Notes under the pieces: generated by a model | Database searches by the model: none | The model's input: the letters and a program-made list of their open reading frames with translations, nothing else | Told to the model about the DNA's origin: nothing | Shown here: positions 1 through 10,100 of the stretch, one piece after another | Layout of the letters: the number at the start of each line of letters is the position of its first letter | How positions within the stretch are numbered: position 1 is the first letter of the stretch | Made by a program: the position numbers and the translations under genes | Assembly (NCBI GenBank): GCA_024138025.1 | Contig: JAMXBD010000013.1 | Span: forward strand, 1,674,001-1,738,000 | Origin: Combretum micranthum | Taxonomy: Eukaryota; Streptophyta; Magnoliopsida; Myrtales; Combretaceae | DNA length: 64,000 nt | Reading direction: 5' to 3'

Positions 1-210
1 TAATCCTAAAAATTTAACTATAGCATACAAAATATGAGTACAATTATGGTAGGCTTAAGCGGTGGGTACTGATAAATCACTATTTGTTAATTGAAAGAAT
101 GTTATATTGATTTGAATTTTTCTGATAATTTTTAGTATAATTAATGATAAATTATTTTGTCCTTAATTTGTTTGCTTGAGGACAATAAAATAGTTAAGTG
201 TAGGGAAGTT
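1..210 (+). other. 3' internal end of a Gypsy element with polypurine tract
   Basis: Non-coding AT-rich sequence ending in a purine-rich tract (about 184-210, containing AAGTGTAGGGAAG) directly before a TGATAGG LTR start. An 'ttaagtgtggggaa' tract next to a TGATA LTR is typical of the Tat/Athila (OTA) branch of Ty3/Gypsy. The rest of this element lies left of the window. Lineage is inferred from this tract alone. Confidence 0.4.
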
Positions 211-1621
211 TGATAGGTGTCTAAATACCTTTATTACTCACACTGTTTTGATATGATATTATATGGATTTTATGTAAATTACTAAGGAAAATGATACTTA
301 TTGGGTTAAAATATCAATTTCATGAATAAATGAAGATATTTAGCATAATGAAGACTTTTTGGTGAGTTAAGAAAGACTTCAATGAAGAAATAGGAATTTG
401 GAAGATTTACAACATACATGACATTTTTACACATGTTGTGTAGAACACTAGTGTAGGACATAAAAAGTGACCAATGGGCATTTTTAAAATAAACAAGGAT
501 CATACACAAGCCGTGCAAGATGCTCATGTATATGGAATTAGTGTTTTGAAAGTACACGGCCTTTCTACACAAGCATTGCTCGTGGTCATGCAGCCTTCCA
601 GTCGAGAAATATCACCAGTTTTTGTCTTACATGGCCTCGAACACGACCATGTAGGGTAGTCTTGCAGGAATATTTTACCTCTTTCCTTCACTCGTCATTT
701 GGGAGATCTATCACTTTTCCTTATGAACCATAAGGAAAAAACTAGTGTCTTCTAGAGGAGAATGCCCAAGCTTTGCCCAAGCTTATTCAAGATCATAACA
801 CATCACTTTTAAGGAGTTGTAACCATTTTTCTCATCTATTTTTCTTATCCTTATCATTATAACTCTCAATTGATGGAAAAATAGATCCTTATACCCTAGG
901 TATTGAGAAACCCTAAACCTAATGTAGGAACTCAATTATGTTGTTAATTGAAGTTTATATTTCTTTGAATCTATTATGTTGTTTCTATTGTTTTTTTAAC
1001 TATTATATGTGCAGTATTAGGTCAATGCATGATTCTTATTAATTAGATTGATGGACTGGTTAATAAGATAGATCTAGCATAAATAGAGAGGTTTTATGCA
1101 ATTCTAAACATAGATCGCGTAAATCTCTTGCATAAAGATTATATCTTTGTTAGGAACCTTAAGCTTAATTGCAATTCTATGTGTAATTGATAATGAAAGA
1201 CATTTCCATTAATCTTGTAGGGTTAAAAATTAATATCCTTGAAAGAGATGTTAATTAATTAACAAGTTCCTGCAATTCAAAGAGCTAAACGATCTATGAA
1301 AAATTATAAAGCATAAACCATAAGGTTAAAGTTGAATCAAGGCTAGGGGTATGTTTTGTGATTGATATTTTTATAAAGGCGTGGAATCTTTCGTTATGGG
1401 GTAATTTAACTAATTAGTTCTTAGTTCTATCTCTATCACTCAAATTTGATTAGTTAAATAGTAGACTTAAAATGAGAACTAGTAATTACAAATCCTGGTG
1501 GAACAACTCATGTGCTTACATTGATACTACAATTGATAGGTACGCTTGCCTAAGATTAGTCGCAAAGTAAGAATAGGGTCTTAATTTAATTTGATCGATT
1601 GCGATTAAAAAGTCCACATCA
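211..1621 (+). repeat. LTR (3' LTR) of an OTA-type Gypsy element
   Basis: The stretch starts TGATAGGTG just after a polypurine tract and ends CCACATCA, so its ends form the inverted TGAT/ATCA expected of an LTR. It has no sustained reading frame. To its right, Tekay-like gag-protease sequence resumes, so this element probably inserted into the Tekay-like one. The left target duplication would be outside the window and cannot be checked. Confidence 0.45.
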
Positions 1622-3136
1622 GTTGCTCGAATGTTTGCTATGCATGGGACTTCCGTGGTAGAAGAATGGGAAGATTAATATGATGGAGATGAAGTAGAGG
1701 ATTCTGGTCTAGTAGCAGGTATGTGCTTAAACCTTACCTTTTGAGTTTTGACACTAATGTATATTAGATAGTTGGAATAAAAGCTTTCTTAATCAAGCTA
1801 GTAACAAGAAAATGAATGGTAATTATGAACAATAAAAGTGAAAGACACCCTTGCGAGTGCACTCTTTAATATTGATGCTACGCATTCCTTTATTAACTTG
1901 GGTTTAGTAAAAAGAGTCGGCTTTTGTGTTGAGACGATGGAGAAGGGTTTAGGAATATCAACTCCTACAAGAGGTATGGTTGTTACCCAAGAAGTAATAA
2001 GGGGATGTCTGTTGTGGATAAGTGACCAAGAAAATGTTGTTGACCTTATAATGGTAGATATGCAGAAGTATGACGTCATTATAGGGATGACTGCTGCTAA
2101 GGTTAAAGTAGATTGTTGATGCAAGACAATTTTGTTTATAAAAAAAGGGGAAGGAAAGAGTGGAGTTCATAGGAGAAGTGCTCAAGAGTGATCAAATGTA
2201 GATAAAAGCTGTTACAGTGTTAGGAGAAAGAGTTGATGAGTTGGAAAGAAGTATAATGCATCCTTTGGACGTAGGGATAGGAAAGCCTGATGTTCTGGGT
2301 ATTCGGACAGTGTGTGGATTCTTTGATGTTTTTCCTGATGATCTACCAGGGGTACCACCCTAAAGAGAAGTTGAGTTTCCTATAGACTTGCTGCCAGGAA
2401 TGGTGTCAATATCAAAACTGCCTTATAAGATGGTACCAATGGAACTAAAAGAGTTAAAAACACAGCTACAAGAGTTATTAGACAAAGGGTTTATTTACCC
2501 ATGTTATTTGTGAAAAAAAAAAGGAATGGATCTATGAGGCTTTTTATAGAGTATAGAGGATTGAACAAAGGTTACTGTTAAGAATAAGTACCCTTTACCA
2601 AGAATAGATGATCGGCTCGATCAGTTGCATTGAGCAAAAGTGTTTTCTCTTATTTATCTAAGGTTTGGATACCAGTAAATTCATATTAAAGTTGATGACA
2701 TACTTGAGACAGGCTTTCGGATACGGTATGGTCATTATACGTGTTTGGTGATGTCTTTTGGGTTGACGAATGCACCAATAATCTTGATGGATTTAATGAA
2801 TATAATTTTTCAATTATTGTTGGATATATGTGTGATAGTTTTCATCGTTAACATCTTAGTGTAATCTACTTCGATGAATAACATGATGAGCATCTACGCA
2901 TGGTGTTGCTGCGTTTGAGAGAAAATAAGTTGTATGCTAAGTTGTCAAAGTGCAACTTTTGGTTAAAACAAATATCCTTTCTTGGACACGTAGTATCCAT
3001 AGAAGGGACTTCTATGGACCCTAAAAAAGTTAAGGCTATTGTTGCATGGAAAAGTCCTGAACCATAACTAAAGCGAGAAGTTTCTTGGGTTTGGCAGGAC
3101 ATTATAAAAAGTTTGCTCAATACTTCTCAAAGATAG
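1622..3136 (+). pseudogene. Tekay/Del-like Gypsy protease and reverse transcriptase remnant
   Basis: Retropepsin remnant at about 1838-2119 with the family context ATHSFINLGL, but the catalytic Asp-Ser-Gly triad is replaced (Asn-Ile-Asp), and ending in DVIIGM. The RT follows: [42 protein letters not shown] and an LGF/GHYKKFAQ region near 3080-3120. Many stop codons and frameshifts break it, and the YxDD region is lost. It stops at 3136, where another element inserted, and resumes at 10101 with RNase H. It is dead and cannot support transposition. Confidence 0.75.
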
Positions 3137-4297
3137 TGAAAAAGCGAAATGCGCAAGAAAATACTAAAGCAGGGAGGGGGAAGTAAATTGAGTATTTGCC
3201 CTAAAATGCTCAAACAATTAGTTTTAATGCAGTAGATCAAATTTTACATCAATAGCAGTGGATAATACACAGTAAATTATAATATGAAATATTAAAGAGA
3301 TGGTAATAGAAAATTTAAGTCCATATTTAACGAGGAGTTCGACCCACTTTTCACTCTCCACAATCCACCAATGCCTCTAATCGAAGATTTCACCATCACT
3401 TTATTTATCACCACAAAAACATGCTTAAGTTGAGCAATACATCGCTTTTATAACACTTAGAAAATAAAATATTTACTTTCTCTCTCTAGATGCATATTGA
3501 TAAATAACAAACACAAGAATAGAGCATTAGAATATTTTTCTCTCTCTTTCTAAATATTTACAAGTTAATGAGTAAGAGAACAAGAAAATTAATGATTTGT
3601 TTATTCATAAATAAAGGCACTTTTTCAATTCCACACTTCTCTTTTTTATCGAATCTCCCAAGGATAGAGTATTTATAGCCTTTAAAAATTGAAATGTCTG
3701 TTAAACATAATGTATTTAAGTTGCCTAGTATTAAATGCGCTTCAACTGCTCTTTTTGCCACATCGGCTCATTGCTTTAAACTATCGCGCCCTAATGCTTT
3801 GTCATGCCTTGAAGTGTTGTGCCTTAATTTTAGCCCTTGGCCAATCTTAGTTTATGTAGACTCCATCAAGCCTTGAATTCAAACTTGTCACGCCTTCAGA
3901 CTTGTTGCGCCTTACTTTCATTGCGTCTTAGTTTTGACCATCGACCAGTGCTTTATATTTTAAGTGTGTCAAATGCTGGTTTTGAGCTTGTTGCACCCTA
4001 ACTCATCAACACGTCTAGCCCTTGACGTGACCTTGATCAAGATTGTGCAATTTTTAACATGTCGAGCTTTAGACTTTAAACTTAGCATGTCTTGACCAAT
4101 GGACTCGTCTAGCCTTCGACCTAACCTTCTAATGAATTTGCATTTTTAGGGTTGTCGAGCTTGGTCTTAAGTTTGTTGCGCCTTGGTGAATATAGCAATC
4201 AAGCTCTTGACTTGACCTTTGACTAGGGCTATTTATCACTTATTTGTTCCTGTTAAGACCTATAGAAACTCCACAAAAACACACAACATATACATAC
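3137..4297. repeat. Left part of the solo LTR
   Basis: Non-coding. It contains several diverged copies of a 'gccttgac / tgttgcgcc' phrase (about 3790-4220) and a short G-rich tract near 3170. It ends with CATAC (4293-4297), the left target duplication of the nested chromovirus. Confidence 0.5.
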
Positions 4298-4899
4298 TGT
4301 TAAACGCTGCGTTTTGGAAATGATTTAAAAGGGAAAGTTAAAGCTTAACCCTAGCTCTCTGTGTTACTCTCTCAATGACGCGCAGCTTCAAAACAGAGCT
4401 AAGTCTCTTCCTCTTTGTATTTCGAAAACCCTAACTCTCTTCTTCCTCTTGTGTGTGGCTAATGATCCACTTGATATCTACAGGTATAAAGGGAAAAGGA
4501 TCAGACTGTTTCGAGCAAGTCTCCAACTCCTAAGAAGTACTATTTCTGTAAGCAGGGGTTAATACCCTTTTCTGCCATTTTGTTTTGTATTTATATTCAA
4601 TCATCTACTCCTTAGTCCAGATACATAGATATGGTATTACAGCTGTCCTATGCTTGCAGTTCCATGTTTGCATGTGTAAATCTATTATCACAATTGTACT
4701 GTCCTATGTTTACATGTACAGATCTATATGAATTTGTTACTACAACAGTACTATCCTATGCTTACATGCATAGATCTGTCAAACAACTGTATTTCTATAC
4801 AAAATATCCTATATTTACAGTTGTTTTGTTTACGGATTTTGCATGTTGGTTTCGTGCCAATAAGGCAATCTTCTAGTCCTCGAGTTCTTATGTGTAACA
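4298..4899 (-). repeat. LTR of the chromovirus (3' LTR in element sense)
   Basis: 602 bp beginning TGTTAAACGCTGCG and ending TTATGTGTAACA. It matches 9363-9970 along its length with scattered substitutions and small indels. The element's pol frame runs into it, ending at a stop near 4888. Confidence 0.88.
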
Positions 4900-6420
4900 G
4901 ATGTCTCCTCCATCTGGAAAATGAACCTTGTCCTCAAGATTAAACTCAGGATATAGTCGAACAAATGAATCCCAGTCTGCCCAAGAAGTTTCTTCAGGTG
5001 GTAAACCTGTCCACTGGACCAAAACCTGTCAGATAGGTTTGCCATAGTGAAAAATAGTCCAAAAATTTAATAGAACGAATGGAGTGACAAGAAGCTTATT
5101 ATCAACAGCCTCTGGAAGTAGCTCCAGAGATGGACTAGAAGCACCATAAGCTTTCTTTAAACAATACACATGAAAAACATTATGAATTCGAGCTCCGTCT
5201 GGTAACTTAAGTTTATAAGCACAAACCCTTATTTTCTGCAATATTTCAAAGGGTCCATAGTATCTCTTTGAAAGTTTGTGAGTCCTTCCTAAAGAGAGAG
5301 AAATTTGGAGATGGGGTTGTAGTTTCACATACACAAGCTCCCCTGGATTAAAAACCACCTCTGTTCTATGCTGATCAGCATAATGTTTCATCCTATTATG
5401 GGCCTTTAAGAGATTAGCACGAAGATCTTTAAGTAGGTCATCTCGTGCTAATAACTCTCTATCAATAGCATCCAATTTTGAAGCACCTCTAACATAAGAA
5501 GCCAATGTAGGAGGAGGTCTTCCATAAACTAATTCGAAAGGAGTATGTCCAGACCCATCATGGAAAGAAGTGTTATAAGCCAATTCTGCCCAAGGCAAAT
5601 AGGAAACCCACTTGAGAGGATTATCCATAGTGTAACTCCTCAAATATTGTTGAAGAGTTCGGTTCATAACTTCAGTTTGACCATCGCTTTGAGGATGATA
5701 AGCAGTGCTAGTATTAAGCTGTGTTCCATTATGTCGGAAAAGCTCTTGCCAAAATTTGCTCATAAAAATACTGTCCCTATCAGAAACAATAGAGCGAGGG
5801 AATCCATGTAACTTGATAACCATATGAACAAATAAAGTAGCCACCTTAGAAGTTATGTAGTGTGTATCAAGAGCTCCTAAATGACAATATTTAGTGAGTC
5901 AATCCACAACTACTAAAATGACAGTATAGCCTTGGGACTTAGGAAGAGAAGTAACAAAATCCATGCTTATATCTTCCCAAATGCAATCTGGAATAGGTAA
6001 GGGATGCAAAAGTCCAGCTACATGTCGAGTGGAATATTTGATTTGTTGGCAAATCTGACAACAATGAACATAATTGTCCACTTGAGTCTGCATTCCTTCC
6101 CAAAAGAACTCTGAAGTTATCCTCTTATAAGTTTTCAAACAGCTCAAATGTCCTGAACAAGGAGAATCATGAAATTCTGATAGTATATGAGGAATAAGGG
6201 AAGATTGAGGCACCAAAAATATACAAGTATCAAAATATAATAACCCATTCTTCCATGTCAGAGGATACTTGAATGAATTCCCTTGTTGTAAGACAGAAAT
6301 AATTTCCTGAAATGCAGGGTAACTTCTGATATTCCTCCTTAAGAGTTTCAACAAAATGAAAATGTGGAGATGACCAAGTAAAATAAGTAGCTTCATCCAC
6401 AAATGGTCTAGATAAAGCAT
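4888..6420 (-). pseudogene. Chromovirus integrase with C-terminal chromodomain
   Basis: Integrase zinc-binding region and catalytic core start: CCQICQQIKYSTRHVAGLL and MDFVTSLPKSQGY at 6420-5899. The core continues at 5844-5029 (FPRSIVSDRDSIFMSKFW, YHPQSDGQTEVMNRTL), then the GPF/Y-type module (YYGPFEILQKI). After a TGA near 5029 the same frame reads VLVQWTGLPPEETSWADWD, a chromodomain, before a stop at about 4888 inside the LTR. Such chromodomains direct insertion to marked chromatin. Broken by a frame change near 5850-5900 and the TGA. Confidence 0.85.
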
Positions 6421-6553
6421 CAGCTACCTTATTATCCACTCCAACCTTGTAAGTAATGGTGTAATCATAACCCATTAGTTTCGAAAGATACTTCTATTGC
6501 TCAGGAGTTTAAATCACCTGAGTAAGAATTTCCTTTAAGCTCCTATGATCTGT

Positions 6554-7564
6554 TCAAATGATAAAATGTGTTCCCAACAAATATTGCCTCCATTTTCGAA
6601 CAGCTTCCACAATAGTATATAATTCTCGAACATAAGCTGAAGCCTTACGCAAATGAATAGGCATCTTCTTACTAAAGAAAGCAATAGGATGATTACATTG
6701 AATTAACACAGTACCAATTCCCAACCCCGAAGCATCAATTTCCACAATAAAAGGCCCCTGAAAATTAGGCAAAGCTAATATAGGAGCTAATATTAAAGCC
6801 TGTTTATGTTGTTCAAAGGCTATAGAAGCTTCAGTAGTCTAGTGAAAAGCATCTTTATGTAATAAATCAGTCAAAGGACTGGCTAGAGTGGCATAACCTT
6901 TGATAAATCTTCGATAATAGCCAGAAAGTCCCAAAAAAGCATGCAACTGTTTTACTATAGAAGGAATAGGCCAATTACTCACAGCTTGTATCTTGGCCGG
7001 TTCTGGATGAACTCCATCATGGGACATAATGTGGCCCAAATAATCAATAGTAGAAACCCCAAAACTACACTTGGATTTCTTCAAAAAAAATGTATGTTCC
7101 AATAACACCTGAAGCACCTGTTCCAAATGAGAAATATGCTCCAATATAGACCTGCTATAGACCAAATGTCATAAAAAATACAATAACAAACTTTCTAAGG
7201 AATGGCCTGAATATTTTGTTCATAATGCTTTGAAAAATGCAGGGGCATTACTCGAGCCAAACGGCATCACAAGAAACTCATAGTGTCCCTCATGAGTTTG
7301 AAAAGCAATTTTCTCTATATCCCTAGGATGCATGAGAATTTGATGATAACCAACTCTCAAATCCAGCTTAGAAAAAATAGAAGCACCATATAATTCATTA
7401 AGCAATTCATCAATGGTAGGAATGGGAAACTGATCTTTAATGGTAACTTGATTCAAGGCTCTATAGTCCACACAAAAACGCCAAGAACCATCCTTCTTTT
7501 TAACTAGTAAAACTGGGGAAGAATAAGGAGTCGTGTTGTGTTGTATAACCCCTTGTTGAAGCAT
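6554..7564 (-). pseudogene. Chromovirus reverse transcriptase and RNase H
   Basis: The RT fingers and palm are at 7564-7220 ([45 protein letters not shown]). The region between 7220 and 7165, where the catalytic Asp-Asp should lie, has small deletions that break the frame. The palm/connection resumes at 7165-6839 (IDYLGHIMSHDGV, FLGLSGYYRRFIKGYA). RNase H is at 6772-6554 (IVEIDASGLGIG...). Domain order is normal for Gypsy pol. Confidence 0.85.
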
Positions 7565-7879
7565 CTCAGATATTTGCCTTTCAATCTCAGATTTCTAAAA
7601 GTATGGATATTTACAGGCTCTCACATTAATTGGTCCATGAGCCTCCTCGTTGTCAATCTGATGTTGAATTTGTCTATAGGGTGGCAATGATGAAGGTGCT
7701 TCAAACACGTGAGAATATCTGCTTAATAAAGAATCCAATTCTTTGTTGTTGGTGGTAATCTCAGATGTGTTATCAATAACCTCCTAAGCTAAAAATTGAA
7801 AGCAAGAAGTCATAGCATTAACCCTAATCAACTGTTTGAACTGATGATGGGAAATCTGAGTCAAAGAGGCCCTATCCCC

Positions 7880-8361
7880 CTATAACTGCACTAAAACACC
7901 TTGCTTATAAAACTGCATAATCAATTGGATATAATCAATAGTAACAGGTCCTAAAGCTCTCAACCACTGTACCCCCAAAACCAAATCAGCCCCTTGCAAA
8001 GGCAAGACATAAAAGTATCTATAAAAGAAAGACCCTGAATCTGAAATGAAACATTCTCGCACTTGCCTTGACTAGTCATTTTTGTACCATCACCAATCAA
8101 AACATTAAATGTATGAGAAGAAGTAACTGTAAGATTAAGATGCTTTAATAAACGACTCTGCATAAAATTGTGCGTACTACCAAAGTCAACTAGAATACTT
8201 ACAGACTTCTTATTAATAAGTCCAGTAAAACGAATAGTTTGAGGTAAGTGATTACCTGCTAAAGCATGGTAACGGATGGTATAAGCATCCTCCAAAGCTG
8301 TACAGTTCTGCTCCTGGTCAATATCCGAGTCTGGAGTATCCTCAGCCTCGTCACACATCAA
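7880..8361 (-). pseudogene. Chromovirus aspartic protease region
   Basis: Two overlapping frames (8361-7960 and 8062-7880) carry a retropepsin. The active-site area reads ILVDFGSTHNFM, with Phe where Ser or Thr is normal. The C-terminal half has LQGADLVLGVQWL in the other frame, so a frameshift lies near 8000-8060. This domain would cleave the Gag-Pol polyprotein; this copy is non-functional. Confidence 0.75.
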
Positions 8362-9347
8362 CAGTAAAAATTTTTACATTTGTGAAATCTACTAAACTTT
8401 TTGTCACAATTATAACATAATCCTTGTTCCCTTCGAGCATTCATTTCAGCTAAAGATAAGCGTCTAATAGTTAAGGTTGGTTTAGATTGAGAAATAGAAG
8501 AACTAGTCTGAAGCGAATTAGCAGGCAAACTAGGCTTAGAAAATTGTAAAGTATTAGAATGAGAAGTAGGTTTAAATGGAGTCAAACCTTTACCAAAAGA
8601 GGGTGTATCCTGGAACTCGGACTCATACATCTTAGCCAACCAAATAGCATGAGTGATATTAGTGGGTCTAGCAATTAAAACTTCCTTGCGAAGATAAGGT
8701 TTCAAACCAGATACAAAACAACTCAAAAGGAAACTCTCAAGTAAACCACAAACTCTGGTAGATAAAGACTCAAATTTGGCTTGATAATCATCCACAAAAC
8801 CCTTTTGGACCAATTTAGATAAAGCACCTTGAACACCATCCAACTCAGAAGGACCAAAACGAGCCTCTAATGATTTAAGAAAAAGAGACCGAGTACTAAT
8901 CTGTTTGTTCTGATCCATCCACCGAAACCATTTCAATGCTTGGCCTTCCAGAGCAAAGGATGCAATGGTTAAGCGTTGTGCATAAGGAATATGATGGAAA
9001 TTAAAAAATTTCTGAGTTTTGAAAATCCATCCTAATGGATCATCACCATCGAATTTGGGAATTTCCAATTTCATTCCTTTCAACAGATTATCAGAAAGAG
9101 AATGATCCGAAAATGAGGAATTCTGAATAGGAGAATTATTATCAGAATTAATCTGATTCGGATCAACTTTGTCCATCTTGCTTTATAAAGAATTTAATGA
9201 ATTTTGAAGAGAATTCATGTTGTCTTGTAACTGAGTATCGGTATTCACTTGTTCTTGAAATTGTATCTGCATAGCTTTGACTAATTCAGCAATAGAATAA
9301 ACCAAAGATTGCAATTTAGCAACTTCTTCTTGCGAACGGGTAGCCAT
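8358..9347 (-). pseudogene. Chromovirus Gag
   Basis: The reading frame starts at the ATG at 9347, just past the primer site, has one TAA stop near 9185, then is open from 9176 to 8358 (272 aa). It contains a retrotransposon gag domain (PKFDGDDPLGWIFK, FALEGQALKWFRW, LVQKGFVDDYQAKFESL) and a C-terminal CYNCDKKFSRFHKCK segment resembling a zinc knuckle. Gag packages element RNA in virus-like particles. A frameshift near 8362 separates it from the protease. Confidence 0.8.
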
Positions 9348-9362
9348 GGACGGGAGCACCAA

Positions 9363-9970
9363 TGTTAAACGCTGCGTTTTAGAAATGATTTAAAAGGGAA
9401 AGTTAAAGCTTAACCTTAGCTCTCTATCTCACTCTCTCAATGACGCGCAGCTTTAAAACAGAGCTAAGTTTCTTCCTTTCTGTATTTCGAAAACGCTAAC
9501 TCTCTTCTTCCTCTCGTGTGTGGCTAATGATCTACTTGATATCTGCAGGTATAAAGGGAAAAGTATAAGACTGTTTCGAGTGAGTTTCCAGCTCCTAAGA
9601 AGTACTATTTCTATAAGCAGGGGTTAATACCCTTTTCTGCTATTTTGCTTTGTATTTATATTCAATCATCTACTCCTTTGTCCAGATACATAGATCTGGT
9701 GTTACAGCTGTCCTATGCTTGCTGTTCGATGTTTGCATGTGTAAATCTGTTATCACAACCGTATTGTCCTATGTTTGCATGTACAGATCTATATGAATCT
9801 GTTACTACAACTGTACTATCCTATGTTTACATGCATAGATCTGTCAAACTATATTTCTATACAAAATATCCTATATTTATAGCTATTTTGTTTGCAGATT
9901 TTGCATGTTGGTTTCGTAATCTTTATGCCAATAAGGCAATCTTCTAGTCCTCAGGTTCTTATGTGTAACA
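9363..9970 (-). repeat. LTR of the chromovirus (5' LTR in element sense)
   Basis: 608 bp, same termini as the partner LTR. Next to it on the minus strand lies TTGGTGCTCCCGTCC (9362 downward), in the position of a primer binding site. I cannot assign the tRNA. Confidence 0.88.
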
Positions 9971-10095
9971 CATACATATTCTCGCATATTATCCATTATA
10001 TGTTTGACTAATTAAGTGCAATTTACCATAATTGAATAGTTAATTATGCATCATATTGTCTCATCAAAATCCACATCGAACATACAAGTTCAACA
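9971..10095. repeat. Right part of the solo LTR
   Basis: It begins with CATAC (9971-9975), the right target duplication of the nested chromovirus, and ends TTCAACA before the GATAG duplication. Non-coding. Confidence 0.5.
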
Positions 10096-10100
10096 GATAG

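Larger units (their letters stand above)
4298..9970 (-). mobile_element. Full-length chromovirus (Ty3/Gypsy), minus strand
   Basis: A 5.67-kb element bounded by two similar LTRs (602 and 608 bp, TGTTA...TAACA) and the 5-bp duplication CATAC. On the minus strand the order is LTR, gag with zinc-knuckle residues, protease, RT, RNase H, integrase, C-terminal chromodomain, purine-rich tract (about 4900-4913), LTR. That order plus the chromodomain defines a chromovirus; the size would suit a Reina-like lineage. Every domain is visible, but frameshifts and stops separate them, so it is full length but inactive. Confidence 0.88.
3137..10095. mobile_element. Probable solo LTR (1281 bp) split by a chromovirus
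   Basis: It begins TGAAAAAGCG, ends GTTCAACA, and is flanked by the 5-bp target duplication GATAG (3132-3136 and 10096-10100). These flanks interrupt the Tekay-like pol exactly between its RT and RNase H segments. Removing the nested chromovirus (4298-9970) and one copy of its CATAC duplication leaves about 1281 bp with no coding frame, so a solo LTR is the simplest reading. The parent family is unknown. Confidence 0.6.
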
